Part shown: piece after piece, positions 7,978 to 16,459 of the stretch
How positions within the stretch are numbered: the first letter of the stretch is position 1
How the letters are laid out: each line of letters starts with the position of its first letter
Origin: UTCHB3 sp964531325
Lineage (GTDB): Bacteria > Bacteroidota > Ignavibacteria > Ignavibacteriales > Ignavibacteriaceae
Direction: 5' to 3'
DNA: 64,000 nucleotides
NCBI GenBank assembly: GCA_964531325.1
Contig: CAZHCW010000017.1
Location: 23,018-87,017 of the forward strand
Position numbers and translations under genes: made by a program
Notes under the pieces: generated by a model
Told to the model about the DNA's origin: nothing
Seen by the model: only the letters and a program-made list of their open reading frames with translations
The model's database searches: none

Positions 7978-10095
7978 ATGAAGAAATTATATTTACCATT
8001 TGTAATTCTTATAGCATGTACATTTCAGATTTCGCTTTTTGCACAAGCAGGGTCAGTCTCGCTACTTAGTGGCACCGGTACACCTATAAGCAGTCATGCC
8101 TCGATAACCGAAGCATACGGAGCAATTGTAACCCCAATGACGCAAGGTTACATAATTGAACTTACTGCAACTTACACAGGAGCAAGTGAGACTTTTCCGA
8201 TAACACTCACGCAAAAGGATGGTATTGATTCCTCAAAGAGGATAACTATTCGCCCCGCTTTAGGTGTTGGATTGATCACCATTTCATCGCTTCAGGCAAG
8301 TCTTCCGGTTATCCTGTTTGATGGAGCAGATTTTGTAACAATTGATGGAAGAGCAGGTGGAACCGGCTCGGCAATTAATCTTTTTGTTGAAAACACTACC
8401 ACCACAGGTGCAAATACCACAACCTTGAATTTTATCAATGGTGCTACCTATAATGAATTGCGATATATTCATGGAAAAAACAATCTTCAGGCATCTGCCG
8501 GTCCTCGTGTAGTGCTGATTTCAACATCTGCCAATAATCCTGAAGGAAACTCATATAACAAAATAACCAATTGCAAAATTGAAGGGAGTAGAACCGGAAT
8601 CGCTTCAAGTGGAACCGCTGCCAACCCAAACAGATTTTTGGTAATTCGCGAAAATGAAATCGTTAATTTCAGTTTTGCGGGGGTTTGGTTGCTTTCAGCC
8701 TGTCCCTCAACCCTGATTGAAAGAAACCTGATTTATCAGACTCAGGGATATAATTCCACCGGAGTATCAGGAATAAATATCGCATCAGTTCCCGGACAGG
8801 TTCTTGATATCATTGGGAACAAGATATATGGACTGACTTCAACTGCCACAGGTGCCACTACTCTAAGAGGCATCACTTGCACAGGATCACGGGATGCCAT
8901 CTATAATATTTACAATAATTTTATAGCTTTGGATGCAAACGGGCCCTCGAATGTTTCATCTGCTTATGGTGCTCAGTTCTCGGGAACCATACCTTACACG
9001 CTAAATTTTAATTACAACAGCGTAAATTTGGGTGGTACACACAGCGGGGGAACATCAGGTGTTGTTATTTCGGCCTGTTTTGTGAAATCAGCTTCCAATG
9101 ATACTGTAAATTTCACTCTGAAAAACAATATATTCAAAAACACCAGAACTGGTGGAACCTCCGGAACACTACACACAGGCAGTTTTATGAGTGCGGTTAA
9201 CGGTACAATTGATATGGACTATAATGTCTCTTATTGCACAGGCTCTGCGAGTAATTTTCATGCAGGTTGGGGTGGCACAATTTACAACGATTTGGCCCAG
9301 TACCAGACAGCCGCAACTCCAAATGAAACCCATACAATATTCAAAGATGTGACTTTTGTTTCTGCTTCAGACCTTCACCTTGTTTCACCTTCCGATGGTG
9401 ATGCTGATCTTGCGGGTACACCGATTGCCGGAATTACCACTGATATTGATATTAGCCTAAGATCGAGTACTTTCCCATACAGGGGTGCTGATGAAGCTGC
9501 CACACTGATTCCTGTGGAATTGGCATCATTTTTTTCTTCAGTAAGTGAAAATAATGTGGTGTTAACCTGGACAACCGCATCAGAAAAAAACAATTATGGT
9601 TTTGAAGTTGTAAGAAGTTCAAACAAAACTGACTGGATACATGCCGGATTTGTAAAAGGTTTTGGTACAACTGCAGAAGGTAAAGAATATTCATTTACAG
9701 ATCAGAAACTCCCTTCGGGTAGATATTCCTACAGATTGAAACAGATCGATTTTGATGGAACAATAGAATATCATGCTCTGGCGAATGAAGTAAATGTTGG
9801 ATTACCTGAGAATTTTTCGATCTCACAGAACTATCCAAATCCATTTAATCCATCAACCAAAATCGATTTTACCGTAGCAGATGTATCGGGAATCGTGATA
9901 GAGTTGTTTGATATTACAGGTGGAAAAATTGCTGAAATAGTAAATGCCACTTTTGAACCCGGTTTCTATTCCGTAGTTATTGATGCTCAAAAATACAAAT
10001 TGAGTTCAGGAACTTTCATTTTTAGATTCACTGCAAAAGATGGTTCAAACAACAGTTTATACACAGCAACCAAGAAGATGACAATACTTAAATAA
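7978..10095 (+). CDS. secreted beta-helix protein with T9SS sorting domain
   Basis: A 705-residue exported protein. It starts with a signal peptide (about residues 1-22, 'MKKLYLPFVILIACTFQISL' then FAQA). Residues about 85-470 contain repeated short Asn/Gly-rich strands ('ITNCKIEGSRTGI', 'FLVIRENEIVNF', 'NIYNNFIAL') typical of a right-handed parallel beta-helix. Residues about 500-610 read as a fibronectin-like module of the kind that precedes Por domains ('PVELASFFSS...VLTWTTASEKNNYGFEV'). The last 85 residues start with 'SQNYPNPFNPSTKI', the type A C-terminal sorting domain of the type IX secretion system. No catalytic residues are evident, so it may be a surface or matrix protein. It stands alone, between the groESL promoter region and a terminator. 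Confidence 0.85.
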   Translation: MKKLYLPFVILIACTFQISLFAQAGSVSLLSGTGTPISSHASITEAYGAIVTPMTQGYIIELTATYTGASETFPITLTQKDGIDSSKRITIRPALGVGLITISSLQASLPVILFDGADFVTIDGRAGGTGSAINLFVENTTTTGANTTTLNFINGATYNELRYIHGKNNLQASAGPRVVLISTSANNPEGNSYNKITNCKIEGSRTGIASSGTAANPNRFLVIRENEIVNFSFAGVWLLSACPSTLIERNLIYQTQGYNSTGVSGINIASVPGQVLDIIGNKIYGLTSTATGATTLRGITCTGSRDAIYNIYNNFIALDANGPSNVSSAYGAQFSGTIPYTLNFNYNSVNLGGTHSGGTSGVVISACFVKSASNDTVNFTLKNNIFKNTRTGGTSGTLHTGSFMSAVNGTIDMDYNVSYCTGSASNFHAGWGGTIYNDLAQYQTAATPNETHTIFKDVTFVSASDLHLVSPSDGDADLAGTPIAGITTDIDISLRSSTFPYRGADEAATLIPVELASFFSSVSENNVVLTWTTASEKNNYGFEVVRSSNKTDWIHAGFVKGFGTTAEGKEYSFTDQKLPSGRYSYRLKQIDFDGTIEYHALANEVNVGLPENFSISQNYPNPFNPSTKIDFTVADVSGIVIELFDITGGKIAEIVNATFEPGFYSVVIDAQKYKLSSGTFIFRFTAKDGSNNSLYTATKKMTILK

Positions 10096-10131
10096 TTCAA
10101 AATGAACAACTTAAGTCACTTGATTTAAAAC

Positions 10132-10165
10132 AAAAAAGGCTGTCCAATTTGGGCAGCCTTTTTTT
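10132..10165. terminator. bidirectional terminator between secreted protein and tpx
   Basis: AAAAAAGGCTG at 10132-10142 pairs with CAGCCTTTTTTT at 10154-10165. The A-run on one side and T-run on the other let it work for both converging genes. Confidence 0.9.
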
Positions 10166-10179
10166 GTGAAACAATTGGA

Positions 10180-10680
10180 TTACTTTAAGGAAGCGAGTGC
10201 AGCTTCGTAATTTGGTTCCTGTGCTATTTCGGGGACTTGTTCGGTATAAACAACTTTGCCTTTTTCATCAAGAACAACAACTGCTCTCGAAAACAACCCT
10301 GTGAAACCACCTTCTACAATGGTAACTCCATAATCTTCACCAAAAGCTGTATCCCGATAGCCACTGAGAGTTTTTACATTCTCAAGTCCTTCGGTCGAGC
10401 AAAATCTATTATGTGCGAAGGGTAAGTCCATTGAAATGCAAAGCACAGCAGTGTTTTCAAGTTTTGATGCTTCAGCATTAAATTTTCTTACTGAAGTTGC
10501 ACAAATTCCGGTGTCGAGGCTTGGGAAAATGTTCAGGACAACTTTTTTACCTTTGAAATCTGCCAGTGAGGTTTCTTCGAGGGTGGAATTGACTAATTTA
10601 AAATCAGGTGCATCTGTTCCAACTTCCGGGAGGAAGCCAATAGTATTGATTTTATTTCCTTTGAGTGTAATTTCTGCCAT
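10180..10680 (-). CDS. tpx: thiol peroxidase (atypical 2-Cys peroxiredoxin)
   Basis: A 166-residue Tpx that reduces hydrogen peroxide and organic hydroperoxides using thioredoxin. The peroxidatic cysteine is Cys60 in 'PSLDTGICATS' and the resolving cysteine is Cys94 in 'NRFCSTEG', the spacing expected for Tpx. The length is normal. The start is supported by a GGAG sequence about six bases upstream of the ATG. It converges on the preceding secreted-protein gene across a shared terminator. The permease gene lies 37 bases upstream on the same strand, so the two may be co-transcribed. Confidence 0.96.
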   Translation of the reverse strand: MAEITLKGNKINTIGFLPEVGTDAPDFKLVNSTLEETSLADFKGKKVVLNIFPSLDTGICATSVRKFNAEASKLENTAVLCISMDLPFAHNRFCSTEGLENVKTLSGYRDTAFGEDYGVTIVEGGFTGLFSRAVVVLDEKGKVVYTEQVPEIAQEPNYEAALASLK

Positions 10681-10717
10681 TGAATCTCCAGTTAAATGTT
10701 TATATCGTTTTAAACCA

Positions 10718-11860
10718 TTATTCCGTTTTTTTAGTTTCAGAATCTGGGTTATTTTTAAATCTTTTTGAAATTATTGTTGTCGGGTCCCAACTTCGCATCC
10801 TTTGCCCTTCACTGTTCTCGGGAAATCCCATCACCCTGCCAAGCATTGCGGTTTCGGGAAACTGTTCGAGCATCACCTTAAATATCACTAACATCGGAAT
10901 TCCGAGGAACAAACCACTTACTCCCCATAAACTTCCCCAAAAAACGAGTCCAAACATAGCGGTAATTGTGTTTAATCTTAATTTATTTCCCATAAGGATC
11001 GGTTCTACTATATTTCCCATTCCCATCTGAACTATACTTAGCAGTAACAACACAATCAATGGCACAATAACATTATCAAATTGCACCAATGCCATTAGAG
11101 AGGGAAAAAGAACAGAAACAATTGCACCGATAAAGGGAATAAAATGAAGCATAAAGGCAACAAAACCCCATAAAAAAGCAAATTTGACGCCAAAGAGAAT
11201 GCAAATAACATAAACTGCGATACCAACCGTAAGGTTAATAAAAAGTTTGATGTTTGCATAGGAATAGATAAATTTTTGAATTGTAAGATACGCACTGGTG
11301 ACCATCTCAATTTCTTTTCCGCCTGATACATATCTTAAATATCTTTTATAGTTTGGCAGAGCAAACAGAAAGACAACAAAATAGATTGAGAACCAGAAAA
11401 AACTGTTTGTAAAGGCGGTAAATGATGAAACAACCTTACTGGCAGCCGCTGAAAGAAAATCGACTGAAAAGAGGTCTGTGAGTTCCTTTTCTATATTTAT
11501 TTTGGCATGAAAGCGGGTGTTAACAAGTTGTTCGATTCCTTCCATCAATCCATCAATCTTTGCAATTAGCACAACAGATAAATCGTTACTTTGAGCAGTA
11601 ACCTCTGAGACAGTTGACGCCATTATGAGATAGATTAGAAATAGTAGCCCCAGAGTAATAATTGATATTGAAGGAATAATCAGATAAAAAGGGACTTTTT
11701 TACTTCGAAGAAAAATTGTGATTGGCTGAAACATCGTTGCTGCTATAAAAGCAAAGGTCAGCGGTATGATGATCGATGAAAAAGTGTAAAGCAGATAGAA
11801 ACCGAGCACAACAACAAAAAAGAGGAGAGCTACGAATATCCGGTTGAGGCTTTTTTCCAT
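10718..11860 (-). CDS. AI-2E family transporter (PerM/YdiK-like permease)
   Basis: A 380-residue inner-membrane protein with about seven or eight hydrophobic segments, in the arrangement of the AI-2E/UPF0118 family. There are two N-terminal membrane segments, a soluble stretch with coiled character ('LVNTRFHAKINIEKELTDLF'), then a cluster of membrane helices. The family region 'WGFVAFMLHFIPFIGAIVSVLFPSL' lies near residue 235, and 'PILMGNKLRLNTITAMFGLVFWGSLWG' near 290. Known family members export AI-2 or act as Na+/H+ exchangers, so the substrate cannot be fixed from sequence. The charged 40-residue C-terminal tail is probably cytoplasmic. It lies downstream of asnS on the same strand but beyond a terminator. 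Confidence 0.85.
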   Translation of the reverse strand: MEKSLNRIFVALLFFVVVLGFYLLYTFSSIIIPLTFAFIAATMFQPITIFLRSKKVPFYLIIPSISIITLGLLFLIYLIMASTVSEVTAQSNDLSVVLIAKIDGLMEGIEQLVNTRFHAKINIEKELTDLFSVDFLSAAASKVVSSFTAFTNSFFWFSIYFVVFLFALPNYKRYLRYVSGGKEIEMVTSAYLTIQKFIYSYANIKLFINLTVGIAVYVICILFGVKFAFLWGFVAFMLHFIPFIGAIVSVLFPSLMALVQFDNVIVPLIVLLLLSIVQMGMGNIVEPILMGNKLRLNTITAMFGLVFWGSLWGVSGLFLGIPMLVIFKVMLEQFPETAMLGRVMGFPENSEGQRMRSWDPTTIISKRFKNNPDSETKKTE

Positions 11861-11910
11861 TAGAATCTTTGTTAATTGTTATAGCAAGATAAAAAGAAAT
11901 TAGTAGTATT

Positions 11911-11952
11911 AAAAGAAAAAGGCTGTTAAATTATCAAAAAATTTAACAGCCT
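11911..11952 (-). terminator. intrinsic terminator after asnS
   Basis: AGGCTGTTAAAT at 11920-11931 and ATTTAACAGCCT at 11941-11952 form a perfect 12-bp stem. On the minus strand it is followed by TTTTCTTTT. It lies about 10 bases past the asnS stop. Confidence 0.9.
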
Positions 11953-11961
11953 GAACAAAAA

Positions 11962-13365
11962 TTAGAACAATATATTATGTGGCGTTCTTGGGTAAGGGAT
12001 TACATCTCTGATGTTTTTCATACCTGTGAGGTACATAACTGCTCTCTCGAGGCCCAGACCAAACCCTGCATGCGGGAATGATCCATATTTTCTGATATCC
12101 TGATACCACTCATAATCTTCCGGGATTATTCCTGTTGCAAGCATCTTCTGATGAAGGATATCATAATTTTCTTCGCGCTGACTTCCACCTATGATTTCAC
12201 CAACTCCGGGCACAAGCAGGTCCATCGCTCTTACAGTTTTATTATCTGAATTAAGTTTCATGTAAAAGGCTTTAATATCTTTAGGATAATCGATAACAAA
12301 AACAGGTTTTTTGAAAATTTCTTCGGTAATATATCTTTCATGTTCGGTTTGAAGATTTTCACCCCACTCGACGGGATACTCGAACCGGTGGCCGGATTTT
12401 TTAAGATACTCAATTGCTTCGGTATAGGTGATGGTCGCAAAATCGGAGTTGACAACATTGTCGAGTCTTGATAAAAGATCGGTATCCACAAATTTATTGA
12501 AGAAATCAAGTTCATCGGGGGCCTGAGTCATCACCTCATTAAGGATGAACTTCATCATATCCTGAGCAAGTCGCATATCATCTTCCAGATCTGCAAAAGC
12601 AATTTCGGGCTCAATCATCCAAAATTCATTTGCATGACGGGCGGTATTCGAGTTTTCTGCTCTGAAAGTTGGACCAAAAGTGTAAACATTTCTAAATGCA
12701 AAACAGAAAGCCTCAACTGCAAGCTGCCCGGAAACAGTGAGGAAGGAGGGTTTTCCAAACAATTCCTGCGAATAATCTATAGCGCCGTTTCCATCTTTTG
12801 GCAGATTATTCATATCCAGAGTTGTTACTCTAAACATTTCTCCAGCACCTTCGGCATCTGTACTGGTGATTATAGGAGTATGCACATAAACAAATCCCCG
12901 TTCCTGGAAAAATTTATGGATGGCGAATGAGACAATCGACCTGACCCTGAAGGTTGCCATAAAAGTGTTGGTTCTGGGTCTCAGGTGGGAGATTGTGCGT
13001 AGAAATTCAAAGGAGTGTCTCTTTTTTTGAATTGGATTGTCAAGAGAGGCGAAGCCTGTAATAGTTATTTCATCAGCTTTAAGTTCAAAAGGTTGTTTGT
13101 CGCCCAAAGATTTGATCCAGGAGCCTTTTATTTCGAGTGCTGAACCAATAGAAACCTTGTCAATTTCTTCAAAATTTGGGAGAACATCCTCAAAAACCAC
13201 TTGTAAATTTTTAAAGCACGATCCATCATTTAATTCGATGAAGCCAAAGTTTTTTGAAGTTCTTGAAGTTCTTACCCATCCGGTAAGTTTTAGCTTTTTA
13301 TCCCGGTAGAGTTCGCCACCCGCGAGTAAATCTTTAACGGTTACAAAATCATATGCCATAGTCAT
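11962..13365 (-). CDS. asnS: asparaginyl-tRNA synthetase
   Basis: A 467-residue class IIb aminoacyl-tRNA synthetase that charges tRNA-Asn. The N-terminal OB-fold anticodon-binding domain is at about residues 15-110 ('LKLTGWVRTSRTSKNFGFIEL'). The class II core follows, with motif 1 around 'FFQERGFVYVHTPIITSTDAEGAGEMF', motif 2 around 'YTFGPTFRAENSNTARHANEFWMIEPE' and motif 3 'GFGLGLERAVMYLTG' near the C-terminus. The asparagine-specific ending 'RDVIPYPRTPHNILF' separates it from AspS. An ATG two codons in (at 13359) is an alternative start. It is transcribed divergently from the phosphatase/kinase pair, from the 133-base region 13366-13498. Confidence 0.97.
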   Translation of the reverse strand: MTMAYDFVTVKDLLAGGELYRDKKLKLTGWVRTSRTSKNFGFIELNDGSCFKNLQVVFEDVLPNFEEIDKVSIGSALEIKGSWIKSLGDKQPFELKADEITITGFASLDNPIQKKRHSFEFLRTISHLRPRTNTFMATFRVRSIVSFAIHKFFQERGFVYVHTPIITSTDAEGAGEMFRVTTLDMNNLPKDGNGAIDYSQELFGKPSFLTVSGQLAVEAFCFAFRNVYTFGPTFRAENSNTARHANEFWMIEPEIAFADLEDDMRLAQDMMKFILNEVMTQAPDELDFFNKFVDTDLLSRLDNVVNSDFATITYTEAIEYLKKSGHRFEYPVEWGENLQTEHERYITEEIFKKPVFVIDYPKDIKAFYMKLNSDNKTVRAMDLLVPGVGEIIGGSQREENYDILHQKMLATGIIPEDYEWYQDIRKYGSFPHAGFGLGLERAVMYLTGMKNIRDVIPYPRTPHNILF

Positions 13366-13498
13366 CCAAAATTATTTTTACATAAACCTAAATTTACGGA
13401 AAAAATTTCAGGTGATATACCGAAGAATGTTCTTTTAAGGTAATAAAACTAAATTTACTTTTGTACATTACAAGTTTAGAAAGAAGGAAGTCTTTTAG

Positions 13499-13969
13499 AT
13501 GAAAGTATTATTTGTATGCCTTGGCAACATTTGCAGATCCCCGGCTGCGGAAGGGATATTCCGTAAGAAAGTATCTGAAAATGGACTTGGTGAAAATATC
13601 GAAATAGATTCAGCCGGAACGGCAGGTTACCATATTGGCGAAATGGCTGACAGTAGAATGATAAAACATTGTAAAGAAAGAGGTTATGACATTATACCTC
13701 ACAGAGCACGACAGTTATCCTATAACGATCTTGTTGAATATGATCTGATTTTGGCAATGGATCGATCTAATTATTCTAATATAAGGAGACTTGACAAAAA
13801 GGATGAATTTGGTAACAAGATTAAAATGATGACAGATTTTGTTAAGTATATAAATGTAACAGAAGTACCCGATCCATATTACGATGGACCCAAAGAATTT
13901 CATTTTGTTATCGATTTGTTGGAAGATGGATCAAATAATTTGCTTAAATATGTAACCGAGAGATTATAA
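13499..13969 (+). CDS. low-molecular-weight protein-tyrosine phosphatase family
   Basis: A 156-residue cytoplasmic phosphatase of the LMW-PTP/arsenate-reductase fold. The signature P-loop C7-L-G-N-I-C12-R13-S14 carries the nucleophile Cys7 and phosphate-binding Arg13. The general acid is Asp125 in 'PDPYYDG'. Family members act on phosphotyrosine or phosphoarginine, and the human relative LMW-PTP-A acts on protein-bound ribulosamine 5-phosphate. The next gene, a fructosamine-kinase homologue, starts four bases after this stop. That makes the sugar-amine repair role the best contextual guess. A clear AAGGAAG ribosome-binding sequence precedes the ATG. A TACTTTTG element at 13456-13463 fits the Bacteroidota -7 pattern and may be the promoter. 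Confidence 0.9.
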   Translation: MKVLFVCLGNICRSPAAEGIFRKKVSENGLGENIEIDSAGTAGYHIGEMADSRMIKHCKERGYDIIPHRARQLSYNDLVEYDLILAMDRSNYSNIRRLDKKDEFGNKIKMMTDFVKYINVTEVPDPYYDGPKEFHFVIDLLEDGSNNLLKYVTERL

Positions 13970-13973
13970 ACGG

Positions 13974-14822
13974 ATGATTGATTTAAACAATTTAGTTGGA
14001 GAAACTCTTTATTATAGCCGGAGTGCTTCAGGTGGTTGTATCGCATCGAATAGTATATATAAAGGGGAAAGTGGCAAAAGCTATTTTGTAAAACAATATC
14101 CGGGTAATCAGGGGGAAGCCAAAGCGAAAGCAGAAGTGACAGGATTAACAGAGTTACTAAAGTCGGGGATAATTTATGTCCCAAAAGTATTAGGCTTTGA
14201 AAAAAATGTTATTGTACTCGAGTTTATTGAAACCGGGAGCTACGGAAAGGGATTTTATGAGAATTTTGGCAGAAGTCTTGCCTTGCTACACAAGTGTATC
14301 TCAAAAGATGGTTTTGGTTTTATTCAGGATAACTTTATTGGAGACAGCTTACAGATAAATTTACCTCGAAATTCAAAATGGCATGAATTTTACATTACAA
14401 ACAGGTTGATGCCACAGTTCAAATTGATGGAAAAAAATGGTTTTACAGACTCGTCGATCAATAAAATATTTGACAGGATGTTATCAAATCTTGTTAAAAT
14501 AATTGATGATACGGCCGTTATTCCATCCATACTTCATGGGGATTTATGGTCGGGGAATTATTTAGTGTCGGAGAGAGGGGAGGCAGTAATTTTTGATCCC
14601 GCCGTCTATTATGGGGACCGTGAGACAGATCTGGCGATGACCCGACTTTTTGGAGGTTTTGATAAACAGTTTTATTCAGCCTACAATGATGAATTTCCTC
14701 TTGAATATGGAAAGGAAGAAAGGATTCAACTTTACCAGCTCTACCACCTCATGAATCATCTAAATTTATTCGGGAGCAGTTATTACAGGGAAGTAATAGA
14801 AATAATCAAAAAATATATTTGA
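13974..14822 (+). CDS. fructosamine/ribulosamine 3-kinase family protein
   Basis: A 282-residue kinase of the fructosamine-3-kinase family (aminoglycoside phosphotransferase-like fold). It has a nucleotide-binding N-lobe with 'KSYFVKQYPG' and 'GEAKAEV...' helices. The catalytic loop 'HGDLWSGN' is at residues 188-195 (Asp190 likely the base), and the metal-binding 'FDPA' is at 207-210 (Asp208), followed by 'YYGDRETDLAMTRLFGGF'. The family phosphorylates ketoamines on glycated proteins so that they break down spontaneously. Bacterial members prefer ribulosamines or erythrulosamines. It forms a two-gene unit with the phosphatase upstream (four-base gap). The stop codon abuts the converging stop of speH exactly (14822/14823). 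Confidence 0.9.
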   Translation: MIDLNNLVGETLYYSRSASGGCIASNSIYKGESGKSYFVKQYPGNQGEAKAKAEVTGLTELLKSGIIYVPKVLGFEKNVIVLEFIETGSYGKGFYENFGRSLALLHKCISKDGFGFIQDNFIGDSLQINLPRNSKWHEFYITNRLMPQFKLMEKNGFTDSSINKIFDRMLSNLVKIIDDTAVIPSILHGDLWSGNYLVSERGEAVIFDPAVYYGDRETDLAMTRLFGGFDKQFYSAYNDEFPLEYGKEERIQLYQLYHLMNHLNLFGSSYYREVIEIIKKYI

Positions 14823-15176
14823 TTATCCTTCAACAAGTCTGTTTCTATCCAAAAGTTTAAAGAAATATTTTCCGGGTTCAAACTCTTGCGTTGCCAATTC
14901 GATAAAATTTTCGAGTTTGTCAGGATCAGAACATGTATAAATATCGATTGAGAGTCGATTTTCTTCGGGATAACTGTGTATAAGGGCGTGAGATTCCGAT
15001 AGAATTGCAACAAAAGTTAAACCTTGCGGTTCAAAATCGTGTTTCATTGTAGTAATAACCGTAAATCCCGATGATTTAAGCATATTTGTGAATAGCTTTT
15101 CAACGAGTTGGTTATCGTAGATATCGTGCTTTTTACAGTGGCACATCTCAAATATAAGTGAGTATTTATTCATCAT
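14823..15176 (-). CDS. speH: S-adenosylmethionine decarboxylase proenzyme (SpeH-type)
   Basis: A 117-residue AdoMet decarboxylase of the short prokaryotic class. It would make decarboxylated AdoMet, the aminopropyl donor for spermidine. The self-cleavage serine that becomes the pyruvoyl group is Ser62 in 'LSESHALIHSYPE'. His67 and Cys82 (in 'DIYTC') match the processing histidine and the proton-donor cysteine of the Thermotoga enzyme, with the same spacing. The gene is divergent from the PspA/aminopropyltransferase operon across 112 bases, so its product could feed the aminopropyltransferase encoded at that operon's end. It converges on the kinase gene with abutting stops. An ATG one codon in (at 15173) is an alternative start. 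Confidence 0.9.
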   Translation of the reverse strand: MMNKYSLIFEMCHCKKHDIYDNQLVEKLFTNMLKSSGFTVITTMKHDFEPQGLTFVAILSESHALIHSYPEENRLSIDIYTCSDPDKLENFIELATQEFEPGKYFFKLLDRNRLVEG

Positions 15177-15288
15177 GGCAGATATCTTGCCGTCTGTCAG
15201 GTTATTAAAAATTTAATCAAAAACAGATTCTAAATTAGCAGATTTTTGGTTATATTTCGATCAAATTTAAAACATTCGAGGAAAAAAT

Positions 15289-15681
15289 ATGTCGTCAAAA
15301 TATGAACTGGTAAAAAGTTATCTTATCAACCTGGGATATCACATCTCCAGAGAGATACCTGAAGAAGAAATGGTGATTGTGGATGATGGTGAAAAAGGGA
15401 TATCAAACCTGATAGTTGATGTCGAAACACCTCTTCTAATCTTCGAACAATATATTGGAATAGTGAAAAAGGATGAAAAAGAGGTATATAAGCGACTACT
15501 CCAGGTAAACAGAGCTTTGGTCCATGGTGCATTTGTGCTCGAGGAAGATAAAAACACTTTAATATTCCGTGATACACTTCAAATAGAAAACCTCGATGAA
15601 AATGAAGTTGAAGGGACTATGTCGGCAATACACTTTGCCATGGCAGAGAATACCGATTTCTTAATTGATATTTGTAAATAG
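15289..15681 (+). CDS. YbjN-like small protein, first gene of PspA operon
   Basis: A 130-residue cytoplasmic protein without signal or membrane segments. The alternating helix and strand pattern ('YIGIVKKDEKEVYKRLLQVNRALVHGAFVLEED') resembles the YbjN/type III secretion chaperone-like fold, but the match is weak and I would not give a biochemical function. Its start of about 30 residues, an amphipathic helix then strands, and the acidic 'EIPEEEMVIVDDGEKG' fit a protein-binding chaperone-like role. It is the first gene of the operon and ends 12 bases before pspA, which has an AAGGAG ribosome-binding site in the gap. In the E. coli yjf cluster a similarly small soluble gene (yjfI, a different family) holds this position. 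Confidence 0.7.
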   Translation: MSSKYELVKSYLINLGYHISREIPEEEMVIVDDGEKGISNLIVDVETPLLIFEQYIGIVKKDEKEVYKRLLQVNRALVHGAFVLEEDKNTLIFRDTLQIENLDENEVEGTMSAIHFAMAENTDFLIDICK

Positions 15682-15693
15682 AAGGAGATCAAA

Positions 15694-16395
15694 ATGAGTT
15701 TTTTCAAAAGATTATTTAAAATCGGACAAGCTGAAGCCCACAATGTCATCGACAAACTTGAAGATCCAATAAAACTTTCGGAACAGGCTATCCGTGATTT
15801 GAAGCAGGATCTTTCACTTGCAATGCAGGCATTTGCAGAAGTGAAGGCATTGGCAATAAAGATGGAAAGGGACAAAAATCTTTACTCGGAGCGTTCACTC
15901 GAGTGGGAACGAAAAGCTGTCCTCCTTCTCCAAAGAGCTGAGAACGGGCAGATGGCACCCCAGGAGGCAGAAAGATTAGCAAAAGAAGCTTTACTGCAAA
16001 AAGAGGATGCAACAAAAAAAGCGACCGAAGCTGCTTTAAATCTGGAACGACAAAACGAGGCTGTTGGTAAACTTCAGATGCAAGTTGAAAAATTGAGAAG
16101 AACAGTTCAACAGCAGGAAAACGAACTTGTCACCTTGAAAGCAAGGGCAAAAACAGCTGAATCGATGAAAAAAGTTAATAAACAACTCTCCGGAATTGAT
16201 TCCGACAGCACAATTGCCATGCTTGAACGAATGAAACAAAAAGTTGAAACGGACGAAACTCTTGCTCAGGCGTATTCTGAGATGGAGGGACTGAATGAGA
16301 GCCTTAACTCCAAGATTGATAAAGCACTTGAAGAAAATAGTCTTCAGGGAGATTTACTGCTCGAAGACCTTAAAAGTAAACTTAAAAAACCTTAA
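15694..16395 (+). CDS. pspA: PspA/IM30 family envelope-stress protein
   Basis: A 233-residue almost wholly alpha-helical, coiled-coil protein of the PspA/Vipp1 family. Members assemble into ESCRT-III-like rods on the inner face of the cytoplasmic membrane and protect it against leakage. The N-terminal amphipathic helix 'SFFKRLFKIGQAEAHNVID' is the membrane anchor. Family-typical text is 'LEDPIKLSEQAIRDLKQDL' and the long heptad region to about residue 165. The Ala/Glu-rich C-terminal part ('SDSTIAMLERMKQKVETDE') is typical of YjfJ-like relatives. A strong AAGGAG lies eight bases before the ATG. Its neighbours (DUF4178, DUF350, aminopropyltransferase) mark it as the polyamine-cluster subtype rather than the phage-shock pspABC type. 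Confidence 0.93.
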   Translation: MSFFKRLFKIGQAEAHNVIDKLEDPIKLSEQAIRDLKQDLSLAMQAFAEVKALAIKMERDKNLYSERSLEWERKAVLLLQRAENGQMAPQEAERLAKEALLQKEDATKKATEAALNLERQNEAVGKLQMQVEKLRRTVQQQENELVTLKARAKTAESMKKVNKQLSGIDSDSTIAMLERMKQKVETDETLAQAYSEMEGLNESLNSKIDKALEENSLQGDLLLEDLKSKLKKP

Positions 16396-16408
16396 GTAGT
16401 CTTTGCAT

Positions 16409-16429
16409 GGGGCACCCACAAGGTGCCCC
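16409..16429 (+). terminator. hairpin between pspA and the DUF4178 gene (attenuator?)
   Basis: GGGGCACC at 16409-16416 pairs with GGTGCCCC at 16422-16429 over a five-base loop. It is followed by GATTTTATAAT, too poor in T for a strong terminator. It may make pspA mRNA more abundant than the downstream message, or stabilise its 3' end. Confidence 0.55.
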
Positions 16430-16459
16430 GATTTTATAATAAGACCCGGAGATCCGACT

